Shown here: in pieces, positions 24,601-34,732 of the stretch | How the letters are laid out: each line of letters begins with the position of its first letter | How positions within the stretch are numbered: position 1 is the first letter of the stretch | DNA from: Odiellus spinosus | Lineage: Eukaryota > Arthropoda > Arachnida > Opiliones > Phalangiidae | Length of the DNA stretch: 64,000 nucleotides | NCBI GenBank assembly: GCA_963920705.1 | Contig: OY987237.1 | Location: forward strand, 8,214,601-8,278,600 | Reading direction: 5' to 3' | Position numbers and translations under genes: made by a program | The notes under the pieces: model-generated | Seen by the model: only the letters and a program-made list of their open reading frames with translations | Databases searched by the model: none | Told to the model about the DNA's origin: nothing

Positions 24601-27600
24601 AGAGAAATGTTAGGAAGATTACGCTCGCCGTGTTCTATGATATAAATCCGGGTAGAAAGCTCCCAGGATTTAAACGACTACGCGACAAAGAATAATGAAT
24701 CTAGATCTTGCATATATGGCTGAATACTGTCAAAGGTACACGAAAAGAATGCTGACTTTTCAGTATCAACCTTACCAACATCTTGTGAACATTTCTTCAT
24801 TTATAGATACGCTGGACAGTGATTATTGTTATTTCTATGGTAACTTGAGTATTTTTAACTAAGTTTAACGCGGAGTCTAATGGAAAACGCTGTAAGAGTT
24901 ACGCCGCAACTTAAAAGATTAGAGCCTTGCGCCAAAAATCATAATTTGCATCCCCATTCAGTACACCTTTGGAGAAAAATATCCAGATAATTATTCCTAG
25001 TTGGCGTTATTTCTATCTCTATACAATCTAACCGTTTATCTTATTTCCCCCGAACATGACTTCATTCCGTCTTTCTTCTTGTTTGAGGCGAGAAAAACAA
25101 ATTACATTTTGTTTGGAAGGGGGACTGCTTACATTCACGCCGCCCTTGGCGCACAAGTTCTTTTTAAGGGTGGTTAGAATAAGGGTCAAATTTGAAGCGA
25201 ATTGATACACAATGATAAACCATTTATACGAAAAAAGTAGTACATCGCTAACTCGTTCGGTTGAGATATAGCGCCTTCGAGGATAAACTTGTTAGTAGAA
25301 AGTTCTCTCAAGAGAGAAAAGGCCATCGAAGTTACGTTGAGGTTCTAAGCAGGGAACAAACGGTGACCGGCCACAGTTCTGTATCGGTGGAACATATCTT
25401 CTTATCCATTCCGAGTGCGTGCGTCCAAACTAAAGCGCAAAAAGAGAAGTCGCATCTTTTTCCTATTTCGCGCCTTTTCTCTCTCCCTTTCTAGCTCCTT
25501 CGTGGCATCCTCGACTCCTCGTTTTGATAACACACCGAAAAAGATCTAGACAAAACAACAGAATTCCTCTTGACCCTAAACTTCAACCTCCTGACTTACA
25601 ATGGTTCCGTGGCTTATGTCAAATCATTGAAATCAAACCAGGCGTGAATGCGAATTGCGTAACTTTTATTATTTTTTTTTTTTTTTAACTGTTTCTACTG
25701 AGAGAAGTAATATCCACCACCACCAATGATTATATTTAACCGATATAGTACATTTTTCTCCACTCTTATCCTATATAGAATGTAATTTTAAATTAAAATT
25801 GTAGTATTGGTTTAGATTTAAGGAAAGAGTTCTCGTATGCTATTAGTTCGTGAATCGTGTAAAAGACCTTGATTTAAAAGCACAAAGCTTCTGTTTGGGT
25901 TTGCAAGTTCTACTCGTGACATCGTAGCATTGCCGTAAACTTATCAAGATTGATTTTTAATGAAAGTAAGGAATGATTTTCCTCTTCCTCCTCGCTTCCC
26001 TTTGTGTTTTCGTACCAATTCCAATTTGAAGCAGATAGTGCTACTATCCCTTTAAGGAGAATAAAGTTGTTTCGAATCGATTCGTTTTCATTTAACATAA
26101 AATTAGACTGGAATGTTATTTAAAATAATTGATATACTTATTGTTGGTGAAAGCTTAAAATATTTATTTATGGTGTATGAAGGCCCTATTAAATATCGCT
26201 ACCATCCCCCTTATCGAATAGATGAGGATAACGGGATTACATGACAGTATGTGTTTCTCTCCTATATATAAAAAGAAATTCAAACTTTCGAGTTTTGACT
26301 AACAATTCAATTAGACAACATTGTACTACAACCCATCAATAAAACTGACATATTCAACTCGCATTGCTGCAACCTATAGTAAGAAAATACCCTACTTCAA
26401 TTTATTTCCATTTCTAAAACCAAGTTAAGACTGATCTATTTTGCGTACAAAGAAAGACCCGTCGTTCTTGACTGGAATAAAATACACGAAGGCTGGGTGC
26501 GATATAAGAATCTATTGACGCTCTTTTCGTTTCAGCCTTTAGTGGAAGATGTCGTCTGTCTTTAAGAGGGAGTTTTCAACTTCCCCTTTAGACTTATCGG
26601 CCTGATATCTTATATACTACGGTGGTTGTATACTAGCTATAGGAAAGGGCCTGTACCCTCTTGAACCGGGACACAATGCAAAAACTTTAAGAAAAGAAGG
26701 AAATAATATCGCGAATTGGCTTGTACTATCGCGACTTCCAGGCAAGGAGAGGGCAGAAGAGCGGAAAGGAAGAGCTAGGCGAAAACGGGGATTCCGGCTT
26801 CCAGAACCGGCCAATCACTCGTATACTTGGCTTTTTTACACTCGCCTAAGCGAAAGGGATAGAGAAAAAGTAGCGAAACACGAAACAAACACACAGTCGC
26901 TACCCTACAACCAACCAGAACTGTTCTGGAGTAACTTCGTGTAGTCTATAACTTAGGTACGAAAATATATGGGAATGTTTTCTTCCCCATTGTGGCACTA
27001 TAGGAGTAAAACTCTGATCTTAACAATCTCCAACATTTAACTCATCCATTTTATCAATTTTAATTTGAACACCAAAACAGGCATCGTGTCTTTGGTCATC
27101 CTGTGATGGACTAAACCTTTTGATGAACTAAGCACATAAAAAACTACATAAATTTCCCTTGGCCCTAGCTAAGATTTTGGGGTTTACGACGATGTGTTGA
27201 CTCATTCACTACGGATTTTCAATAACAACACCTAATTCTAATGTAGTTAGAATTGCGGGTTTGACCTCGGGAAACTGATACGTTTTAGAACTGACAGACT
27301 GGTGTACCATTTTTGTGGTAAGGCATAAACTAGATTGCTGTTTCTGTTTTCCTAAAGTAAGATAAAAAGAGCGAAGGACCCAGGCAACTTTTCTCGTCCC
27401 CGTTTTCGTATTGACGCCAAAGTCCCCCTCCAATAGATGGTAGTTCTGATAGCACTATTGAAGGGTGGTGGCCAGATAGTGTGGTAGAAAAAGCGGGAGG
27501 CATGGGGGAATCATCGTTTTGGTTTCACTTTCTTTTCATGCTAAGCCTTGCTGCCTTGGCCTTCCTTTGATACAACCCTTTTTTCTTTCAAAGAACGGGG

Positions 27601-28089
27601 CTTAGTACTTTTTCGATTTTCGATTGGAATAAAGGGGCGGGGGAGGACAAACCCCTATCAGTTTTATTTGGCAAATTGCGCGTAAACCAAAATCCGACCC
27701 GTACCACCTCTTGCCTTTTAAAATGTTAGCCAATAAAAAATATAAAATTGATATAAAGGGTATACAAAAAGGTCAACGAATTGCCAGAAAGGCAAAGTAT
27801 AAAAAAAGGGTTTCTTTCTATAGAGGTTTAAAAGTTTTATCGGTTAGCCTGAGTGAAAATAGCCTGGAGAAGGATACAGCTTCCCCCAATCATTTTTACG
27901 TGAAAGCGAGCGCAAATACCCTTTCAATACGAGGGTGCTAAAAGAAACATCGGCCCTGCTTGAATGTATTGAACGGTTGTTACATTTTGACTTCGTGTAG
28001 TTTGTTTTTAGGCGACATCTATTGGCGAAGGAATTTAAAAGGTTTAAATAAATCATAAAATGTTAGACACATTTACTCACCATAAAGTA
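21657..28089. other. Intergenic stretch with scattered CpG-rich blocks, no gene recognised
   Basis: GC-richer blocks occur near 22,140-22,400 (ATTGACGTCCGTTACACTGA, CATTGGTTGCCGATTG, TTACGTCACC), 22,730-22,990, 25,300-25,510 and 26,460-26,820. The block at 22,138-22,400 has an inverted CCAAT box and a CRE-like TTACGTCA and could be a promoter. About 450 bp later a donor-like CTCG|GTAAGTCG occurs at 22,856, but no coding exon could be tied to it. All open frames here were inspected and show no conserved family. Confidence 0.4.
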
Positions 28090-28480
28090 GTTGTTTGGTC
28101 ACGATTGGGTTATGGGTTGTGTGAAAAAGGCACATGGATTGGTCATGAAGAATGATTATCAGGGATCGGCCAAGTCAAAAAGAAGCTATTAGTCCGAGGG
28201 AGGGTCATCTGGACCAATCAGATAAGGTCATAGCGGATCTAGACAGACAATGCGAAGGCTAGGACAGAACAAAGGTTACTACAGATCGATCAATGGAGAT
28301 GTCATCATGGATCGATCAAGAAGGAGGGAATGTCACTGTGAAAAACTGAGGGAACGTCATCAATCTAGGGATTGGTCAAGACTGTGGGGTCATCATGATG
28401 TGGATCGGTAAAAACTGACTGCAGGCCAAGACTATAAAAAATAAAACTGTGGGCCAAAACTACATGAGAAAACTGTCGGT
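28090..28480. repeat. Degenerate short tandem repeat
   Basis: Phrases like GGTCATCATGGATCGATCAA, GGGAATGTCACTG, GGAACGTCATCAATCTAGGG and GGGGTCATCATGATGTGGAT recur about every 35-45 bp with many changes. An old, decayed purine-rich minisatellite is the simplest reading. It lies beyond the 3' end of the corin-like gene. Confidence 0.45.
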
Positions 28481-28521
28481 TCAACAATCGATTTGAATTT
28501 AAATATACTAAATAGTATATT

Positions 28522-28527
28522 TTTATT
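28522..28527 (-). terminator. Candidate polyadenylation signal of the corin-like gene
   Basis: AATAAA on the minus strand, about 280 nt beyond the stop codon. It is the first canonical hexamer seen downstream. The true cleavage site is unknown. Confidence 0.35.
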
Positions 28528-28807
28528 TTTTATATTATAGGAAAAATCTGTAAAAAAAATACAATCTTTGCAATCTCTTTATGAAGTCTAAAAAGGACGA
28601 ATATATCTCTAAAACTCTGCTTTTAAATAAACGCCACGAAAGTCAAATATGAATCATCTGACTGAAATCAGGGGATTATTAAATTACTCCACACAGTAGA
28701 TGGTATACGATTTGTAAGTCCTTTTTTTTTTCACCAGCTGCCGTTACTATGTTAATGTTATGTACAGTTTCAACGGAAGTTGGTACCGAGAAGCAGCAGT
28801 GTATAAG

Positions 28808-29979
28808 CTAAGCCTCGGTCGCCGTGATGATGTGACTAATCCACTGAGCGTGCGTGGAGATTTTAGTGAAGACGTGAGAAACGTTATTCTGGCCACAGAT
28901 TGATGACGTCGTGAAACCAAGAACTGACCACTTGGAATCCATCTCGCAAAATAGAATTGAAGGGTTATCCTCCTAGTTTAAAAAGTAGATGAATATCAAA
29001 GGTCAAAGAAGGGTTAGAAGGCGCATTCGATAAAAGATTGAGCTCAATTTATGTCTCAAGATAAGCCTAATTTATGCCTCAAAATAAACATAATTTTTCC
29101 TCGAGGTTTAATTTAAGTTAAAATCAATGTTTTATCTAATTTTGTAACAATATTATATTAGATTATGATAATCAGTACCAAATCGTTTTTGGTGCTTCAA
29201 GTATAAACCTATCATTTTCCTTAATTTGGTCCATTTGACCAATCCTGGCACGAACGAAGTACAATAGTTTAAAACTCGGAGTTCCACAGACCAAAAAGAT
29301 CTTACCTTGCAAGAATAATTAGCCAAGATTCCTGTTGGTTTGGCGCATATTCCACCATAATTATTGTAATCATTGATACAATCTGTGGATGACTTGATCC
29401 TCATTTGAATTTGTAGCAAAGATTGCGCTAAGAAAGATATTTAATTAATCTGAATGTTAATTTTAAAAATTAAATAAAAATTACATTTACTATCCCACGC
29501 CATGGCGTAACAAATACTTCCTTCTAAGACGGACTTCTCGGTCGGTAAGCAAACGTGGCGGACGTAATCCGAAGTGTTGACCGGGTGGTCGAGTTTCAAT
29601 AATGCGAGATTACTTCGGACATCGGGAGATTGAAATATCCTGGAGACGATTCTGGTCTGGTCAAATGGTGACGCGGATGACTGACGAACTTTACCCAATC
29701 CAACTGTCCAGTTGGTTTGAGTACCGCTGAAGTATATTAAACGAACGTTGTACGCAAATAACTGGAATTAATTAAGAATATATTTAACTTACGTTTGTAA
29801 ACAATCGCTATGAACCAGTAACCAATGTTCATTGAGAAGAACGGCGTCGCATCTCAAATGTCCGTCAGTTATTAATGATGCCATCCATGGCCAATCACCG
29901 TGAACCGCTTGTTGGACGGAATCGGGTCGCGATCTTATGCTATGAGTTGATTGGGTACTGGCTGGTCTTTTACCGCATT
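28808..29979 (-). CDS. corin: Corin-like protease-fold domain, catalytically dead (29979-29793, 29726-29491, 29427-29306, 28972-28808)
   Basis: Fold landmarks are clear: [88 protein letters not shown] and WISHII. The block that is normally AAHC is HSDC, the block normally NDIALL is SNLALL, and the block normally CQGDSGGPLVC is [11 protein letters not shown] at exactly the same length. The S1 residue 189 is Tyr718 instead of Asp. There is no R-IVGG activation site; the sequence there is [11 protein letters not shown]. The linker cysteine (ECG) and its partner (HVCLPT) remain, so the domain should stay disulphide-bound to the stem. The intron between the first two of these exons is 66 bp, with its acceptor at CTTCAG|CGGTAC. 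Confidence 0.93.
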
Positions 29980-32900
29980 CTGTAATAATTAGGATGATTA
30001 AATGGATTAATATAAGGAGGGGCAGTCACTCCAAGGCAATAGCTTCAACTATAAAAAACTGATCAAGTAACTGAGTATGTAAATCTTGCTAATAATTTTC
30101 CCTTCAAATCACGATGAAATCTATCTGAAAACTACGAAATCTCTCTAAAATATCGCGAAATAAGACCTTGAATATCGATTTGATCCTTCAAATTGGTTTG
30201 AAAAAGGTTCCAAAGTGTGAAGTGTGAACGTAGCTTTAGATAAATGTCCGAACAGTCGTAAAGTGGTCTATTGTCTTAAATGTAAACTTTTAATTACCTA
30301 AACCGTTGCACTTGACGAAAATGGGCGATTTGGACTCGCAGTCGGATTCCTCGAAAGTGACGGGCGAGGTCAAAGGTTCGATCATCTTGGTATAAGTGGT
30401 GTTAGTGGAATTGTCAACTCTGGTTTCCACCAGTTCAGCCGTACGGTATTGTAGGTCACTACAAGCCGTCGTTGCCAAGTGTCTCATCATAACTTCGCGG
30501 CGGGCCAAAGACATGGAATTGTTACGATTTTCTAAACACACTTTCGATTGGTTGGAAGCGCCCGAACTAACGGAAACCACGAAACCCTCTTTCTGGTAGA
30601 AACGGAAGCGAGTTTCGTCGCGTTCCGCTCCATCGGTGGTCGAATTACTCGACATTAAGTACACTAAAAGAATTATTGAAATAATGTTCGAACTGACAAG
30701 ATCAATAATAAGAAGTGTAATTGAGCTTACAACATCCACGTTCATCCGCTCCATTCGTGCAATCCCTCGTTTGGTCACATCTCTTGGACAAAGAAACGCA
30801 CTGTCGACTTCCGCAATAGAAATCGCTCGGTTTACAGAAGGCTGAATGGTGTAATTAAGATTATTACTCGAATTTTTGATTAAAATCTAATATAATTAAC
30901 GTACCACAGTTCATTTCGTCACTGAAATCGGGGCAATCAACCACCCCGTCACAAATGAGTCGAGTTTTTCCTCTCGTTTTTAATTCTTCCGCACAATCTA
31001 TAAATATACAACAAGGAATAATAAAGATTATCTTTTTCTATAAAACTAAACTCATTTCGATAAAACTAATGCAACATGTTACAGGGAATAATAAAGATTA
31101 TCCTTTTCTATAAATCTAAACTAATTTCGATAAAACTAAACTCATTTCAAAAAATAAACTTATTTCAACATAGTTAAATCTTTTTAGCACACATAAAACT
31201 AATTACCTGGCTTAGGTGTGCAAATGTCTTCGTCTTTGGACACGGGCAATTTTGAACAATTAATCTTATCTTGAACCTCCTTGGGTAACAAATTGGCACA
31301 AGCATTTTGAAAGTCTATAACGAAACGAAAGAAAATTTAACATTTTTTTTTATTTATTTTTTTTTCGTTCATTGTTGACCGAAGATGAAACTAACCGTTG
31401 CAGAAATCGCGACAAGGCGGAACCATTTTGTCATCGACGCAATTGGACTGCAACAAACTACAGATAAACTCCTGCGCCAGAGCGTAGCACTCGAAATCAA
31501 TAACTTGACGGTACGAGATGACCTCTTTATTGACCTCTTCGACATTCCTATGACCCACCACGTTGGGATATGACGTAGAATTGTAGCTTAAATTCTGACA
31601 AAAATCTAGCGTGACGGGGACGCAACGTCTGGGTCCGTCGTTGGGGCTCTTCGTCGTCAAACCAACCAGGGAACCGGGATACTGGCGTCGGGGAGACCAT
31701 GGGTCGTGAATCGCGTCGGACGCTGATTTTCTTTCTGATAATTGAGAATGAACTTTAAAATAATTCATAAATTGAAAAATTATTTAAGATACAATACCTT
31801 GGATATTTAACGCTTGATGATCAATCTTAAGTTTACCGAAAACACCGGCGTGATTTCTCATGACCTCTTCGGACAAAACGAAGTAAAGGTCACCAGTATC
31901 GACATCTTTCCTCTCAGGACGCATGTGTAAATTGAAATGAACAACCAATTTCTTGTTGTTTTCGCTGTTAAAGACAATTAAATTCCATGAAAATTTAAAT
32001 GTAAAGCAGAGGAGATCAGAAATTTGAGCGAAACATGAAACAATATCTACAAGAAATTTTCTAGATCAACGATCTTCAACAATTTCGACATTATTAATTA
32101 TTGAAACGTGGTCTTTGGAATAAAATCAAATTATTTTATAGCCCCACATTTAGCTTAAAAAAATCTCCGAGACACGTGCTGCGGCACACACTTTGAATCG
32201 GCCACAATCGTGCGTACAACAGCGCTTGTCTGGAATATTTTATGAAGCCAAAGTTGAGGAGTCTTTTGATTAGTCGGAGGTTTTTCAAAATCCGAATCTT
32301 TTCCGATTTTTGCATAGATATTTCCTTCCGAACAAGCCTTATTTTTAATATAGTAGAATCAATGAAAAAATCTCTTGATTTTCCTCTTCACCCTACCTTT
32401 TAAGTTAGCTTGACGTTGTTACACACAAAATCCCTATAGTCTTACATAATCAAATAAAATGGAGTCATAAGATGTCGCCTATATGGTAAACAAATATTAA
32501 ATTTCTCACGATATTAGTCCTCATTTTAAATAAACGAAACGAACTTCCTCGTAAAGAAATTAGAATTTAATTCAAAATGTTGTATAACCTTGCTTTGGGC
32601 AAAATTTAACGTATCAAAAAACCGGTTCCCTATGCAAATGTGTACGCTAAACAAGAGCGTATTTTACTGGAGCGATTTTAATGCCATAAACATAATTATA
32701 TATTCATAAAGGAAGATATTAAAAAAAAAATCACAATATAAAAATCACACCGGCCTAATTATACCAAGAGCACAGTTTTCTATATAAAGTAGAACGTACT
32801 TGTCAAAGGTTACGACCTCCGAATGATGATAAGCATCTTTAACAACGCTACTATTGTATAGAGTATCCAACTAGAATGAAAAAAATACAAGTTTTACAAT

Positions 32901-34693
32901 TCATTCATAATATTATCGAATCTAATAAATCACGGTACGAATGTGGGTTGCGGGTTCCGCTTGGTCGAATAATTTTTCAAGTCACCCTGTCACCGATTAC
33001 AAACGTTTTAAAATAGAAACTGGTATTTTAACTTAATCGGAAAATAGGCTTATCACGGATACGTAGATAACCAAGGTATTTCCGGTCTGAAGTGACGATT
33101 GGCGGGAGAATGGTTATCAGCAAGATTTCACACTATCCATGGTTCCCTGTTAAGCCTACTTTTCGAATAAGATGAAATTGATACGAGTGGGTACACTTGT
33201 AATATCTAACGAGTTCTAAAGGTTACTTGCCTTCCAAATTATAAGTTACACGTAACTATTGTTTATCACGGAGGGTAGAGAAATATCGTTCTGAACGTTA
33301 AACCGCGGTTCGAAATGTCTCGAAATATTGTTGTTTTTTTAAATAAAGTAATTTATTTAACCTTTCTCTTTCCGTTAAAACTTTGGATAATTATTTCTTT
33401 GTGTATAATATTTTCAATATATTTTTAGTATAAAAACGCTATTCGTACCCACATATATAAATGGGGACAGAAGCACTTTAAATATATAGAAAAAGAAGAA
33501 TCAGTCATTACCTTGGAACGATAAAACTCGGCTTTAGACTCGAATTCGTTGGAATTGGAATCTAGAAGATCTTCCGTAAATTTGTCACCTTCTACTATCA
33601 CTAATTTTCCTTTGAAAACTCGATCTGCACGGTAGAAAACAATGGATATACGTTATAAACGAGGAAACTTTATAATTTATCGATTGTGGGAACGTGATAG
33701 GATTTTAAATACCGGTAGCAAAAAAAAATTAAACTTGGAATTTACCTGTTAAAGGTTTCTCAGCGAGGAATTGAACTAAAAGAAATAAATATATAAAATA
33801 ATATATGTATTATCGTTATAACGTATCGAAAAACATTTTGTAATGATGGGATTGTACCGTTTTTTTGTACCTAATTATTTTTTCTAGGTTATGGGAAAAA
33901 CGGGAGATTACATGAAATCTATGGAATCTCCAGCATCCACCCTTTTTCTGTGTTAATTCAAATAAGAAAATAACATGGTTTGCCGACTCCCTACTTAACC
34001 TTTACTGATGGTATTATGCTACCGGAAGTTGTTTACTTTTATGGAATAAAAGTTTACTAAATTTTAAAATTTTAGAGAAATCAAAAATTGGGCCAATCAG
34101 AAGCAACCAGCCTTTAACAGCGCTAGCAGGATCTTTTTTTTTTTTCATATGGGGGCGAGCTAAGAGGTTTTAAAGACCCATATCCTAAATTGTAATTTCA
34201 TTGCTTTTTATATAAATTGTTTTTGAAGAGTGTTAAATTCCATGTAAGAAAGTGCATAATTTCGGGTCAGATAAAAGTAATCATGTTATTAATTTTTCAC
34301 TATCTATAAATTTAAAACGAGATAACTCCCAAATTAACTAAATTATGTCATTCCATACTATTTGAAATCAAAACTCAAATAACAATTAAATTCAAGTAAC
34401 GAAAGTATAAGATACGAAGCAGTATGCTATTTTTAATATAGTTGCTATAGATAATTATAAACATTAATAATAATTGTAATAATTAATAAAAAAAACTAAA
34501 ACCTAGTTTATCTTGAAAAAGTAATTGGGGGCAAATATTTCGTAAAAAAAATATAAAATTTATCAACAAGTCGTTTAAAAAACAGTAAAAAAAAAACCCG
34601 ACGCGTACGGAATTTTTTTTTTAAACTGTCATTGTAAAAAATAACCCGTAGCCCCAATTAAAATGTAAGAAAAATAGCAATTGTTCATGTTTT

Positions 34694-34732
<39 letters not shown>

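Noticed and set aside
27711-27941. Lysine-rich plus-strand frame resembling a small ribosomal protein
   Set aside because: No ribosomal motif, AAA/AAG-rich by composition, and no promoter or splice sites.
29762-29792. A 31-bp ultrashort intron between the first two protease exons
   Set aside because: Using the acceptor TTCCAG|TTATTT breaks the frame; the acceptor CTTCAG|CGGTAC 35 bp further gives a normal 66-bp intron and restores the frame.
30396-30845. Plus-strand frames opposite the SRCR and LDLa exons
   Set aside because: Antisense shadows of the well-supported corin-like exons.
31385-31573. Plus-strand frame opposite the frizzled exon
   Set aside because: Antisense shadow of the Fz-coding exon.
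34698-34731. Poly(A) run as the tail of a LINE or processed pseudogene
   Set aside because: No reverse-transcriptase remnant, gene-like body or target duplication is visible beside it.
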